From Roseomonas haemaphysalidis (GTDB lineage Bacteria; Pseudomonadota; Alphaproteobacteria; Acetobacterales; Acetobacteraceae), in NCBI RefSeq assembly GCF_017355405.1, contig NZ_CP061177.1, forward strand, positions 124,001 through 188,000: a stretch of DNA of 64,000 nt. The letters are read 5' to 3'. The notes beneath the pieces are model-generated. The model was not told the DNA's origin, did not search any database, and worked only from the letters and a program-made list of their open reading frames with translations. Both the position numbers and the translations under genes were made by a program. Below, piece by piece: positions 51,102 to 60,356 of this stretch; the stretch's first letter is position 1; every line of letters begins with the position of its first letter.

Positions 51102-53165
51102 TCATGCCACCCGCAGCGCGCCCAGGAAGTCGTCCATCCGCCCGCGCAGGCCTTCCGCGCGCTGCGCCAGCTCGCCGGCGGCGCCGCGCACCTCGGCGGC
51201 GGCGCGGCCGGTGCGCTCCGCATCCTCGCTGACGCCGGCGGCATGGCGGGATGCTTCCTCCGTGCCGGCGGCAGCCTGCGCCACGGCGTGGCCGATCTCA
51301 CGCGTCGCCTCGGCCTGCTGGCCGGCGGCCTCGGCCACCAGGCCGGTCGCCTCGTTCAGCTCGCGGATCATGCGGGCGATGTCGCCAATCGCCTGCACGG
51401 TGCGGGCGGTTTCGGCCTGCATGCCGGCGATCTGCTGGCCGATCTCCTCCGTCGCCTTGGCGGTCTGGCTGGCCAGGTTCTTGACCTCGCCCGCCACCAC
51501 GGCGAAGCCCTTGCCGCTTTCGCCGGCGCGCGCCGCTTCGATGGTGGCGTTCAGCGCCAGCAGATTGGTTTGGCTGGCGATGCCGGTGATCAACTGCACC
51601 ACGTCGCCGATGCGCCCGGCGGCCTCGGACAGCCCGCGCACCGTGCGGTCGGTGTGCTCGGCCGCCTGGGAGGCCTGCTGGGCGCGGGCCGCGCCGTCGC
51701 GCACCTGGCGCGCCACCTCGGCGATGGAGGCCGACAGCTCTTCCGCCGCGGCGGCCACCGTCTGCACATTGCCGCTGGCCTGCTGCGACGCGCCCGCCAC
51801 CGCCGCCGCGCGGTTGTTGCCGCTGGCCGCGATGTCGACCATGCCGGCCGCCGTGGCGTCCATCTCCGTGGCGGCGGAAGCGACGGCGCGCAGCACGCCG
51901 GCGGTTTCCTCCTCGAAGTCGCGCAGCAGGCCGTCCACCCGCGCGGCGCGGGCGATCTGCTGGCGCTGGCCTTCCTGCTGCTCCGCCACCATCCGCTGCC
52001 GCTCGGCCGAGCCGGCGCGCAGCGTCTCGACCGCCGCGGCCATCTCGCCCAGCTCGTCGGCGCGCTCGCGCCCGGGCACCACGATGCTCAGCTCGCCCTG
52101 CGCGATGCGCGTGACGCTGCCGGTCAGCGCCTGCAGCGGCAGCACCACGCGGCGCAGCAACAGCACGATGGCCGCCGCGGCGATGCCGCACACCGCCACC
52201 GCCAGCAGGCCGGCCAGCAGGAACGTCAGCCGCGCCCGGCTGGACAGGGTGTTGGTTTGCGTGATCGCCTCATCCAGCGCCACGTCGCGCAGCGCCAGGA
52301 TGTCGGCCTGCGAGCGCAGCGACCAGGGGCGGAACTCGGGCACCGTGGTGTTCCAGTTCGCCGCCCCGCCCGCCAGCACGTCGCGCGCCACTTCCACCAT
52401 CTGGCGCCAGCGCGGCTCGGACTGCGCCTGGATCGCCTTTTGCGCGGCCACCGCGGTTTGCAGCGGCGCGTTGCCGGGCAGCGCCGCGATCAGGCGCTGC
52501 ATGCCGGCCCAGGACTGCTCCATCCGCCCGGTGAGCTGGTGCATCTCCGCATAGGTCTGCGGCTGCACGGGCAGGCCGCCGATCCAGGCCGTCACGGGCA
52601 CGCTGCGGCGGCCGATCATGTCGCGGAAGTCCATGGCGCCGCTGGCGATCTCGACCAGCAGGGCGGCGGTGGGCGAGGTTTCGAACACCCGCTCGGCCGC
52701 CTCGGCGCCCAGGCGGCGCATCGCGTCGACGGACTGGTTGCGCACCTCCTGCGTCTGGTTCGGCATGCTGGCGTCACGCGCCGCCAGCGGCTTGGCCATC
52801 TCGGCCATCGCCCGCTCGCGGATGGCGAGCACGCGCTGCTGCACGATGCGCGCGGCCTCGACCTGGAAGCCGCCCTCGGTGGCGCTGCTGATGGCGTCCT
52901 GCAGCGCCTGGTCGGTGCGCGGCGCGGACAGGCGGCTGGTTTCGATGTCCGGCGTGGCGGAGCGCAGCTGGGACGCGAAGCCCCCCACCTCGACCGCCAC
53001 GGCGGTTTGCGCGCGCTGCGCCGTGCTGACGGCGCGGGTGGCGGCCTGTGCCTGCTCCGCCCGCTGCCAGCCGGACCAGGAGGAAGCGGACAGCCAGATC
53101 GAGGCTGCCGCCCCCGGCACGGCCACCGCGCAGAAGCAGGCCAGGAAGACGGTACGGATACGCAT
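51102..53165 (-). CDS. Methyl-accepting chemotaxis protein
   Basis: A 687-aa transmembrane chemoreceptor. TM1 is at about 5-25, a helical periplasmic ligand domain of nearly 290 residues follows, and TM2 is at 312-338 ([20 protein letters not shown]). HAMP comes next (about 338-390), then a long signalling coiled coil with the hairpin tip [20 protein letters not shown] and [20 protein letters not shown]. The periplasmic domain has no recognisable PAS/Cache core and looks like a helical bundle of the nitrate/4HB type. No CheB/CheR-binding pentapeptide is obvious at the C-terminus (GALRVA). It is monocistronic, between the adhesin and gamma-glutamyltransferase genes. Confidence 0.94.
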   Translation of the reverse strand: MRIRTVFLACFCAVAVPGAAASIWLSASSWSGWQRAEQAQAATRAVSTAQRAQTAVAVEVGGFASQLRSATPDIETSRLSAPRTDQALQDAISSATEGGFQVEAARIVQQRVLAIRERAMAEMAKPLAARDASMPNQTQEVRNQSVDAMRRLGAEAAERVFETSPTAALLVEIASGAMDFRDMIGRRSVPVTAWIGGLPVQPQTYAEMHQLTGRMEQSWAGMQRLIAALPGNAPLQTAVAAQKAIQAQSEPRWRQMVEVARDVLAGGAANWNTTVPEFRPWSLRSQADILALRDVALDEAITQTNTLSSRARLTFLLAGLLAVAVCGIAAAAIVLLLRRVVLPLQALTGSVTRIAQGELSIVVPGRERADELGEMAAAVETLRAGSAERQRMVAEQQEGQRQQIARAARVDGLLRDFEEETAGVLRAVASAATEMDATAAGMVDIAASGNNRAAAVAGASQQASGNVQTVAAAAEELSASIAEVARQVRDGAARAQQASQAAEHTDRTVRGLSEAAGRIGDVVQLITGIASQTNLLALNATIEAARAGESGKGFAVVAGEVKNLASQTAKATEEIGQQIAGMQAETARTVQAIGDIARMIRELNEATGLVAEAAGQQAEATREIGHAVAQAAAGTEEASRHAAGVSEDAERTGRAAAEVRGAAGELAQRAEGLRGRMDDFLGALRVA

Positions 53166-53238
53166 GGTGCCCCCTCAGTGCAATCGGAAGCATCAATCTG
53201 CGACGCCTCCGCTTGCCGAAGGGTAAAGGCCGGGGCCT

Positions 53239-54849
53239 TCAGTCCACGCGCATCGCCATGCCGTCCCGCTGCGGGTCGGCGCCGCCGTCCAGCCGCCCGC
53301 CCTCGACGCGGATGCCGTGCAGCGCCGCGAAGGCGTAGCCCTGCGGATTGCGCTTGGTGGCGTAGCCATCGGCTTCCAGCGCGTCCGTCACCGCCAGCGG
53401 CACGCGGTTGGACACGTCGATGGTGTCCGACACCGCGACCACGCGCGGCGCCGCCACGGCTTCCAGCATGCCCATGCCGAAATCGACGACGTTCATGATG
53501 CCCTGCGCCACGGCGGGCGCGATGTAGGAGCCGCCCGGCGCGCCGATGACGATGCGCGGCGCATCCCCCGCGAAGACGATGGTGGGCGCCGCCGAGGAAG
53601 AGCGCCGCTTGCCCGGCGCGATGGAGCCGGCGCGGCCGGGGCGCGGGTCGAAGCGGCTCATGGTGCCGTTGTAGATGAAGCCCAGCCCTTCCGTGATGGC
53701 GCCGGACGGGCTGCCCAGCGTGTGCGTCAGCGCCACGCAGTTGCCGTGCCGGTCGACCACGGAAACATGCGTGGTGTCGCGCTGCGAGCGGTCCACGCGC
53801 TTGACGGACGCGCGCTCGCCCCGGCGGATGCTGTCCGCCTGCTCGGCGGCGTAGTCGCGGGAGATCAGGCGTTCCACCGGCACGTCCACGTATTCCGGGT
53901 CGCCCATGTGGGTGTCCTTGTCCACCGTCATGCGCTTCATGGCTTCCGCCAGCAGGCGCACATGCGCCGCGCTGTTGTGGCCCAGCGCCGCGAGGTCGAA
54001 GTGCTCCAGCATGTGCAGGATCTGCAGCATGGACAGGCCGCTGGCCGGCGGCGGCGTGGTGGAGATGCGGTGGCCGCGGTAGCTGCCCCAGATCGGCGCC
54101 ACGACCGAAAGCCTGTAGGCGGCAAGGTCCTCCATGCCGATCAAGCCGCCCTTGGCGCGGAAGTCGGCGCTGATCTGCTCGGCCAGCTCGCCGTGGTAGA
54201 ACAGCTCGGGCCCGCCGGCGGCCAGCCGCTCCAGCGTGCGGGCCATGTCGGGGTTGTGCAGCATCTGGCCAGGGCGCAGCGCCGAGCCGTCGGGGTTGAA
54301 GTAGACGCGCCGCCCCGTCTCGCTCAGGCGCAGCTTGTTGGCGGTGTTGACCTGGCCGCTGCCGCCCTGGTCCTGCGACCAGAACCAGTGCATGTGCGGC
54401 CGCACCATGGTGCCGCGCCGGGCCTGCGCGATGGCCGGCGCCATGGCATCCGCCCAGTCCAGCGTGCCGTAGCGCGACAGCGCCTCGGCATAGCCGCGCA
54501 CGTTGCCTGGGGTGCAGACGGCCAGGTGCCCCTGCTCGCTGATGCCGCCTTCCAGCAGAAAGGCGAAGCCGTCGCGCGACTGGCCCTGCAGCTTGTCCGC
54601 CCACATGTCCGCTGTCGCGGCCAGGGGGGCGCGGGCGTAGAATTCCAGCACCTCGTGCACGCCGCGCCCGGGCATGAACACCTGCATGGAGCCGAAGCCG
54701 CCGATGCCGCACATCAGCGGGTCCACCACGCCCTGCACAAAGGCGCAGGCGATGGCGGCGTCGATGGCGTTGCCGCCCCGCGCCAGCACGGCCGCGCCCG
54801 CTTCCACCGCCTCGGGCTGCGGCGCCACGATCATGCCGGGCATGCTCAC
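53239..54849 (-). CDS. Gamma-glutamyltransferase family protein
   Basis: A 536-aa Ntn-hydrolase that would self-cleave and transfer or hydrolyse gamma-glutamyl groups from glutathione or related amides. The substrate-pocket region is GGNAIDAAIACAFVQGVVDP, followed by GIGGFGSMQVF. The autoprocessing site is DTTHVSVVD, with Thr359 as the nucleophile after cleavage, then GSPSGAI. Near the end is APGGSYIAPAVAQGIMNVVD, the GG-containing oxyanion region. No signal peptide is visible, unlike periplasmic E. coli GGT, so it may be cytosolic or a cephalosporin-acylase-like amidase. Its start overlaps the upstream hydrolase stop (ATGA). A small hairpin at its end may terminate the operon. Confidence 0.92.
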   Translation of the reverse strand: MSMPGMIVAPQPEAVEAGAAVLARGGNAIDAAIACAFVQGVVDPLMCGIGGFGSMQVFMPGRGVHEVLEFYARAPLAATADMWADKLQGQSRDGFAFLLEGGISEQGHLAVCTPGNVRGYAEALSRYGTLDWADAMAPAIAQARRGTMVRPHMHWFWSQDQGGSGQVNTANKLRLSETGRRVYFNPDGSALRPGQMLHNPDMARTLERLAAGGPELFYHGELAEQISADFRAKGGLIGMEDLAAYRLSVVAPIWGSYRGHRISTTPPPASGLSMLQILHMLEHFDLAALGHNSAAHVRLLAEAMKRMTVDKDTHMGDPEYVDVPVERLISRDYAAEQADSIRRGERASVKRVDRSQRDTTHVSVVDRHGNCVALTHTLGSPSGAITEGLGFIYNGTMSRFDPRPGRAGSIAPGKRRSSSAAPTIVFAGDAPRIVIGAPGGSYIAPAVAQGIMNVVDFGMGMLEAVAAPRVVAVSDTIDVSNRVPLAVTDALEADGYATKRNPQGYAFAALHGIRVEGGRLDGGADPQRDGMAMRVD

Positions 54850-55703
54850 GCCCCCCGCCGCGCGCGCAGCACGTCGGCCAGAAAGTCCTTCACCCGGTCC
54901 AGCACCTTGATGCGGTCATGCGACACGCCGGGCACCAGGTCGAAGCGCACGGAAACCCCCGCCTTCTCGAAGGACGCGGCAAGCGACCTCAGCCGTTCGG
55001 GCCGCGTGGCGCCGGCGTCGTTGGCGCCTTCCATCCAGTAGGTGCCGCCGGGCTTGTGGGTGATCTCCCAGGTTTCCAGGTCGGCATCCCCCACCACCAT
55101 CTGCACCGGCACCTTGGCCAGCGCCTCGCGGTCGAAGGTGATGCCGAAGCGCTCGCGCAGGTCGCGGATGCCGACCCACCAGTTCTTGTCCGCGTCCAGC
55201 AGCGTCACGGAGCCGGCGGCGCCGATGCTGGCGGCCCACAGCGTCTGCGGGTGCAGAATGGCGAAGCGGTGCGCGAAATGCCCGCCGCCGGAAAAGCCGA
55301 ACACCGCGAAGCGCGACCAGTCCTGGTCGTACTTCTCTGCCACTTCCCGCACCATCTCCAGCAGCAACAGGTCGTAGCGGATGTCGCCTTCCGCCATGTA
55401 CTTGTAGCCACTGCGCGCGCCATCCCCCCGCACGCCGACCGGAAAGATCGGGCACAGCACCGCCACGTCGTTCCACTTGCCGAATTCCGAGAAGCCGTCG
55501 CGGAATTCCAGGAACGAGGTGCGCCCCGTGCCGTGCACGGCCACCAGCAGGTCCACCTTCCTGCCCTTGCCCACCTGCGGTGGCACGTACAGGCAGTACT
55601 GGAAGCGCGGGTCCGACCGGCAGGAGAAGATGACAGTGGGGCCGAGGTCGTAGATGGCCCGCGCGCGGGCGGTCGCTTCAGGCGTGGCGGGGGCGTCGGT
55701 CAT
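54846..55703 (-). CDS. Alpha/beta hydrolase, polyhydroxybutyrate depolymerase/esterase-like
   Basis: A 285-aa alpha/beta hydrolase. The strand-loop DLLVAVHGTGRTSFLEFRD forms the oxyanion region. The nucleophile elbow is FGFSGGGHFAHRF with the central Ser, and the C-terminal His lies in LVPGVSHDRIKVLD. The acid is probably the Asp in MVVGDADLETWE. The fold matches LpqC/PHB depolymerase-type esterases lacking a signal peptide. It is cotranscribed with gamma-glutamyltransferase (4-bp overlap) and lies downstream of an orphan peptide-binding protein, suggesting work on an imported peptide, amide or ester. Start ATG 55703 is the only one that begins at the conserved domain. Confidence 0.86.
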   Translation of the reverse strand: MTDAPATPEATARARAIYDLGPTVIFSCRSDPRFQYCLYVPPQVGKGRKVDLLVAVHGTGRTSFLEFRDGFSEFGKWNDVAVLCPIFPVGVRGDGARSGYKYMAEGDIRYDLLLLEMVREVAEKYDQDWSRFAVFGFSGGGHFAHRFAILHPQTLWAASIGAAGSVTLLDADKNWWVGIRDLRERFGITFDREALAKVPVQMVVGDADLETWEITHKPGGTYWMEGANDAGATRPERLRSLAASFEKAGVSVRFDLVPGVSHDRIKVLDRVKDFLADVLRARRGA

Positions 55704-55739
55704 GGCGGTCCTGCGTTTGGTCGGGGGGAGAAAAAGGGG

Positions 55740-55890
55740 AAGGTCGGGGAACGAAGTCCCCGGGCCCCTTCTTTCTTCTGTCTGTTGTGCGGGCGCCCGG
55801 GTGGCGGGCGTGGCGCCCCGCCGCAGCGGCGCGACGGCAGGACAGGCAGCGAAAAGAAGGGGGTTCGGGGGCATTCATTCCCCCGGCCCT
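55740..55890. repeat. Composite inverted repeat, copy G (inside an operon)
   Basis: The left arm is AAGGTCGGGGAACGAAGTCC, then CCGGGCCCC and a TTCTTTCTTCTG tract. The right arm runs from GCGAAAAGAAGGGGG through TTCGGGGGCATTC to ATTCCCCCGGCCCT. It sits between the substrate-binding-protein gene and the hydrolase gene of the same operon. Confidence 0.9.
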
Positions 55891-55910
55891 GTTGGCGTGA
55901 CAGCGGCGCT

Positions 55911-57524
55911 TCAGGCCGGGCTGATGCCCGTCGCCAGCGTGTACTGGTCCGCCCGCGTTTCATAGGTGATGCCGCTGCGGGCCGCCCAAACCGAAACCTC
56001 GTGGTGCAGCGGCAGCAGCGCGCAGTCGGTGAAGGCGATCTCGCTGGCCTGGGCCAGCAGCGCGTTGCGCGCGGCCTCGTCCATGGTCAGCAGCGCCTGC
56101 TGCACCAGCTTGTCCAGCGCCGGGTTGGAATAGCGGCCGGAATTGCTGGCGCCCATGCCCGCGGCGCGGTCGTAGGTCGCGACCAGGGCCTTCAGCGGAT
56201 TGGAGGTCTCGCCCGTGTTCACCCCCCAGGCGGACAGCGACATGCTGAACTCCCCCTGCGGGTTCTTGCCGGAATACACCGACCACGGCATCACCTCCGC
56301 CTGGGTTTGCACGCCGATGCGGGTGAACATCTGCGCCACCGCCTGCACGATCTTGCTGTCGTTCACGTAGCGGTCGTTGGGCCCGTGGATGGTCATGCGG
56401 AAGCCGTCGGGATAGCCGGCCTCGGCCAGCAGGGCCTTGGCACGCGCGGCATCGAAGGCCACCGGCTCCAGCTTGTCCGAGGTGCCGGCGCCGCCCTTGG
56501 GCAGGAACTGGCTGGCGATCACGGCATCGCCTTCCATCACCCGCTCCACCAGCGCCTGGCGGTTGACCGCCATGGACAGCGCCTGCCGCACGCGGAGGTC
56601 GCGCAGCGGGTTCTTGTCGAGCGGCTTGCCGTCGTGGCCGGTGACAAACGGCGTGACGTCGCGCTTCTGGTCCATGGCGAAGTACACGAAGCGCGAGGAG
56701 ATGCCGCGGATCAGGTGGAAGCGGCTGTTCTGCCGCACGCGCTGCACGCCCTGGCTGGCCACCGCCTCGATCAGCTCCAGGTCGCCCGACAGCAGCGCCG
56801 CCAGCCGCGCGCCGTCATCGGTCACGACGCGCAGGACCACCTCGTTCCACGGCAGCCGGCCGCCCCACCAGCTGTCGTTGCGCGACAGCCGCAGGTGGCT
56901 GCCGGGCACGTATTCCTTGAGCACCAGCGGGCCGGTGCCGATGGCCGCGTTGCCGTTGTTGAACTCGGTGGTCGGCGCGTCCTTGTGGTCGGCGCTGATG
57001 ATGCGGATGCGGCTCAGCGAATTGGGCAGCAGCGGGTCGGGGCCGCTGGTCTCGATCCGCAGGGTCAGCGGGTCGGGCGCCGTCATCGCCTTGATGCTGC
57101 GGGTATAGGTGCGGAAGGAGGAGGTGCTGGGCAGGTCGTTGGCGCGGCGGATGGAGGCGATGGCGTCCTCCGCCGTGAAGGCGGTGCCGTCGGTGAACAG
57201 CACGTCGGGGCGCAGGCGGAATTCCCAGTGCGTGTCGTCCAGCGCCTGCCAGGAGGTGGCCAGCCCGGGGCGGGAGCCGGACTTGGCGTCGTTGGTCACC
57301 AGCGCGTCGAAGATGTGGCTGTTGACGGCGTTGTTGGGCGCGTTGCTCTGGAAGTGCGGGTCCAGCGTGGTGTTGGGTGCCGCCAGCCCGATGCGCAGCA
57401 GACCCGCCACGGCGCCCGACCCCTGGGCCAGCGCGGCTTGCAGCCAGCCCCCCGCAGGCGCGGCGGCGGCGGCCCCCAGCGCGGCACGCGTCAGCCAGCG
57501 GCGGGTCGGGCGGAAGGCGGTCAT
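55911..57524 (-). CDS. Peptide/nickel-type ABC transporter substrate-binding protein (SBP_bac_5), orphan
   Basis: A 537-aa periplasmic binding protein of the oligopeptide/dipeptide family. A Tat-like signal ([20 protein letters not shown]) precedes a mature protein opening with LLRIGLAAPNTTLDPHFQSN. Hallmarks are HIFDALVTNDAKSGSRPGLA, HWEFRLRPDVLFTDGTAFTA and a tail near GISPA. These proteins bind peptides, glutathione, opines or heme. No permease or ATPase genes accompany it, so it must borrow a distant complex. Within its operon, gamma-glutamyltransferase suggests a gamma-glutamyl peptide or glutathione ligand, which is inference only. Confidence 0.92.
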   Translation of the reverse strand: MTAFRPTRRWLTRAALGAAAAAPAGGWLQAALAQGSGAVAGLLRIGLAAPNTTLDPHFQSNAPNNAVNSHIFDALVTNDAKSGSRPGLATSWQALDDTHWEFRLRPDVLFTDGTAFTAEDAIASIRRANDLPSTSSFRTYTRSIKAMTAPDPLTLRIETSGPDPLLPNSLSRIRIISADHKDAPTTEFNNGNAAIGTGPLVLKEYVPGSHLRLSRNDSWWGGRLPWNEVVLRVVTDDGARLAALLSGDLELIEAVASQGVQRVRQNSRFHLIRGISSRFVYFAMDQKRDVTPFVTGHDGKPLDKNPLRDLRVRQALSMAVNRQALVERVMEGDAVIASQFLPKGGAGTSDKLEPVAFDAARAKALLAEAGYPDGFRMTIHGPNDRYVNDSKIVQAVAQMFTRIGVQTQAEVMPWSVYSGKNPQGEFSMSLSAWGVNTGETSNPLKALVATYDRAAGMGASNSGRYSNPALDKLVQQALLTMDEAARNALLAQASEIAFTDCALLPLHHEVSVWAARSGITYETRADQYTLATGISPA

Positions 57525-57568
57525 GGTGGGTTCCTGACATCGGTTGAAAAGCGGCGGCGCATCAGAAC

Positions 57569-57576
57569 TGGTACCA
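57569..57576. promoter_or_regulatory. Candidate FCD-type operator
   Basis: ACTGGTACCAAT (palindromic core TGGTACCA, 57569-57576) stands between the regulator stop (57586) and the start of the binding-protein gene (57524), in an AT-rich patch rare for this window. FCD/GntR proteins typically bind short TGGT...ACCA-like palindromes. It is about 45 bp upstream of the binding-protein start. Confidence 0.45.
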
Positions 57577-57585
57577 ATTTCGAAG

Positions 57586-58260
57586 TCAACCGGCGGCCAC
57601 CAGCCCGCCCCGGCGCCGGGACGGGGGCGCCGCCGCCGCCGGCACGGCCGCCGAGCGGATATGCGCGCAGACCGCGGCGCGGAACGCCGTGCCGTTTTCC
57701 GCCGCCAGCGCTTCCACCATGGCGTGGTGCTGGCGGGCGGATTCCTCGGCCCAGCCCGCTTCCGGCCATTGCGTGACCACGGCGGAGGGCATGCGCAGCC
57801 GCAGTTCCCGGATCAGCCGCACCAGCTCGGCATTGGGGCACAGCGCCAGCAGCGCGGCGTGGAAGGCTTGGTTGGCTTCATGCTGGTCCAGCAGCGTGCC
57901 ATGCTGCACGGCGCGGGAAAAAGCCCCGGCCAGCTGCCGCAGGCGCTCCAGCGCGGCGGCATCGGCCCGGCCCAGCATCAGCTCGGCGGCGGCGCCTTCC
58001 AGGATGCGGCGCACCTGCCGCAGCTCGTCCAGCCGCGCGGTGTCCAGCCCGTGCACGCGGTAGCCGCAATTGGGCAGCTGCACCACCAGCCGCTGCGCCG
58101 CCAGCCGGTCCAGCGCCCGCCGCACGTCGCCGCGGCTGCAGCCATAGCGCTTTTGCAGCACGATCTGCTTCAGCCAGCTGCCGGACGGCAAGGCACCGTT
58201 GTGGATGTCGGCGGCGATCGCCGTTTCCAGCAGCAGCAGCGGATCGGCGGGTTTGGTCAT
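57586..58260 (-). CDS. GntR family regulator, FCD subfamily
   Basis: A 224-aa regulator. A winged helix occupies residues 1-75 (KPADPLLLLETAIAADIHNG, KQIVLQKRYGCSRGDVRRAL, RLVVQLPNCGYRVHGL). The helical FCD ligand domain follows, with LRQVRRILEGAAAELM and its metal-binding positions (Asp and His among NQAFHAALLALCP and QHHAMVEAL). It is upstream of, and in the same direction as, the orphan binding-protein/hydrolase/gamma-glutamyltransferase genes and is their likely regulator. ATG 58260 or 58272 (12 bp earlier) may be used; spacing to AAGGG does not decide. Confidence 0.88.
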   Translation of the reverse strand: MTKPADPLLLLETAIAADIHNGALPSGSWLKQIVLQKRYGCSRGDVRRALDRLAAQRLVVQLPNCGYRVHGLDTARLDELRQVRRILEGAAAELMLGRADAAALERLRQLAGAFSRAVQHGTLLDQHEANQAFHAALLALCPNAELVRLIRELRLRMPSAVVTQWPEAGWAEESARQHHAMVEALAAENGTAFRAAVCAHIRSAAVPAAAAPPSRRRGGLVAAG

Positions 58261-58583
58261 GCGGGGCGGCATCCCTTGCGGCGCGGGGCCAGGATAGCGC
58301 GGCGGGCGGGCATGGCCCAGGCATGGCTGAATTCGGCAAACGCCCGGACGGCGGGCATGCCCCCCGCCCAGTTCCCCACCCCTCCGGCCCGGGGGCGTAT
58401 CGGCGCACCGCATCAGCGCGGAGCCGGCAACAGCGGCGCCATGCCGCCGCGCGGCACAAGCGGCGCAGCATCGGCCCAGCGCCGGGCGGGGTGCTTGGCC
58501 GAACGGTCGCCGCCGGCCCAGGCACGGCCAAACCCGTGCGCGCTTCCAACGCCGCGCCGGAACGGCCATCATCACCGGCATCA
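58261..58583. other. 323-bp divergent intergenic region
   Basis: This separates the FCD regulator (minus) from a LysR gene (plus). It is GC-rich throughout with no AT-rich patch, no palindromic operator and no repeat unit that I can recognise. Open frames run through it in several phases but have no ribosome-binding sites. Confidence 0.5.
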
Positions 58584-59528
58584 ATGGCCGACCTGTCCAG
58601 CCTCGACCTCAATCTCCTGCGGGTTTTCGACGCGGTGGCGCGCGAGCGGCACGTGACGCGTGCGGCGCAGCAGCTGCACCTGTCGCAGCCCGCCGTGTCC
58701 AATGCGCTGACCCGCTTGCGCCAGGCGCTGGGCGACGAGCTGTTCCTGCGCCGCCCCGGCGGCGTGGAGCCGACCGAGCTGGCCTTGTCCCTGGCCCAGC
58801 CGGTGGCCGAGGTGCTGGACCGGCTGCGCGAAACGCTGGCCGCGCACGCGCCCTTCGCCCCCGCCACCTCGGACCGCGTGTTCAGCCTGGGGCTTTCGGA
58901 ATACGCCGAGGCCGTGCTGGCGCCGCCCCTGCTGGCACACCTGGGGCGGGACGCGCCGGGGGTGCTGCTGGCCATCCAGCATGCCGACCGCACCAATGCC
59001 CTGGCCCTTCTGGAACAGGGCGAGGCGCAGCTGGTCATCGGCATGCTGGCGGAACCGCCGGCGCTGTTCACCCGCCTGCGCCTGCTGCCCGAGGCCTTTC
59101 TGGTGATGATGCGGGCCGGGCATCCGCTGGCCGGGGGGCCCATGACGGTGGAAGGCTTCGCCGCCTTTCCCCACCTGCTGCATTCCCCCAACGGGTCGCG
59201 CGAAGGCGCGCTGGACGGGCCGATGCGCGAAGCCGGGCACCCCCGCCGCCTGGGCGCCGTGGTGGCGCACCTCGCCGCCGTGCCCCCCATCCTGCGGGAA
59301 ACCGACATGGTGATGGCCCTGTCCGCCCGCCTGGCGCGGCAGATGGCCGCCGCGCACGGGCTGGCGCTGCAGCCCTGCCCCGTGGCCACCCGCCACACCC
59401 GGTTGTCGCTGGTGTTCCACCGCCGCTTCGAGGCGGACCAGGGCCATGCCTGGCTGCGGCGCCTGCTGCTGAACGTGGCGCGGGAAGCGACGCCGCCGGC
59501 GGAATGCGAGAAGGCCGGCATGGTGTGA
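58584..59528 (+). CDS. LysR family transcriptional regulator (NodD/PcaQ-like)
   Basis: A 314-aa LysR protein beginning MADLSSLDLNLLRVFDAVAR. The helix-turn-helix is RAAQQLHLSQPAVSNALTRL, followed by GDELFLRRPGGVEPTELA. The opening DLNLL plus the SQPAVSNAL helix place it in the NodD/NahR-like LysR branch that responds to aromatic or related ligands. ATG 58584 is the only start that begins at the HTH domain; the longer frame upstream is Pro/Arg-rich and not coding. It might regulate either the FCD operon across the divergent gap or a distant target. No cofactor-binding clues. Confidence 0.88.
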   Translation: MADLSSLDLNLLRVFDAVARERHVTRAAQQLHLSQPAVSNALTRLRQALGDELFLRRPGGVEPTELALSLAQPVAEVLDRLRETLAAHAPFAPATSDRVFSLGLSEYAEAVLAPPLLAHLGRDAPGVLLAIQHADRTNALALLEQGEAQLVIGMLAEPPALFTRLRLLPEAFLVMMRAGHPLAGGPMTVEGFAAFPHLLHSPNGSREGALDGPMREAGHPRRLGAVVAHLAAVPPILRETDMVMALSARLARQMAAAHGLALQPCPVATRHTRLSLVFHRRFEADQGHAWLRRLLLNVAREATPPAECEKAGMV

Positions 59529-59556
59529 AGCGGGCCGCCCCCGCCGGAACAGTGGT

Positions 59557-60300
59557 TCAGGGCGCCAGCGCCGCCGCGAAGTCGCGCAACGCCGCTTCCG
59601 GCCGCGCCGCCAGCCGTGCTGCCATGGCCCGGCGCACATCCGGCGGCCCGCCATCCGCCGCGCGGCGGAACCAGGCCAGGGCTTCCGGCAGGCGCCCATC
59701 CTCCACCAGCAGGGTGCCGAGGCTGTATTGCGCGCGGCAATCGCCGGCCTCGGCGGCAGCGGCGTAAAGCCTGCGGGCGCTGGCGGGGTCGCGCGGGGCG
59801 TCGTCCCAGCCTTCTTCCAGAAAGCGCGCCAGCACCGTCAGCGACTTGGCGTGGCCCTGCGCGGCGGCGGCGCGGAACAACGCCACCGCGCGGGCACGGT
59901 CCCGCGGCACGCCGGCGCCGCGGACATGCAGCGTGGCGAGGTTGTATTGCGCCCAGTCGTGGCCGCGCGCGGCGGCCTGGGCGTACAGCGCCGCGGCGGC
60001 CGGGAAGTCGGTGGCAACACCCCAGCCCAGCTCGTGGCAGCGGCCCAGCATGGTGGTGCCGCGCACATCCCCCGCCGCGTGGGCAACGCGGAACCAGCCC
60101 AGCGCGGCGGCGCGGTCGCGCGCCACGCCGCGCCCGTCGGCCAGGATCTGGCCGAACAGCAACGCCGCCTCGGCATGGCCGGCGCGGGCGGCGGCGGCGA
60201 TCCAGCGGGCGGCTTCCGCCGGCGGCCCGGCAAAGGCGGCGGCCAGGCGCCCGGCACTGGCTTCGCGGATCTCGGCAAGGGTGACGGGTGGTGGCGACAT
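59557..60300 (-). CDS. Sel1-repeat (SLR) protein
   Basis: A 247-aa protein made of about five Sel1-like repeats of 36 residues. Each shows the A-x-x-WFR-x-A-A-x-x-G pattern, for example AALLFGQILADGRGVARDR, LGRCHELGWGVATDFPAAAA and AQYNLATLHVRGAGVPRDR. No signal peptide is visible, so it is probably cytoplasmic. Sel1 solenoids serve as protein-protein interaction scaffolds. The gene converges on the LysR gene. A neighbouring DUF1194 gene lies 56 bp upstream on the same strand, so the two may be cotranscribed. Confidence 0.9.
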   Translation of the reverse strand: MSPPPVTLAEIREASAGRLAAAFAGPPAEAARWIAAAARAGHAEAALLFGQILADGRGVARDRAAALGWFRVAHAAGDVRGTTMLGRCHELGWGVATDFPAAAALYAQAAARGHDWAQYNLATLHVRGAGVPRDRARAVALFRAAAAQGHAKSLTVLARFLEEGWDDAPRDPASARRLYAAAAEAGDCRAQYSLGTLLVEDGRLPEALAWFRRAADGGPPDVRRAMAARLAARPEAALRDFAAALAP

Positions 60301-60356
60301 GGTCCGGGCTTAGCCGTGGCGCCGGCCAGGGTCCAGCGAATTGCGAACGGCTCGCA

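Noticed and set aside
53225..53240. AAAGGCCGGGGCCTT hairpin as terminator of the gamma-glutamyltransferase gene
   Set aside because: The stem overlaps the stop codon, the loop is too short and the T-tract is weak, so it was not listed as a terminator.
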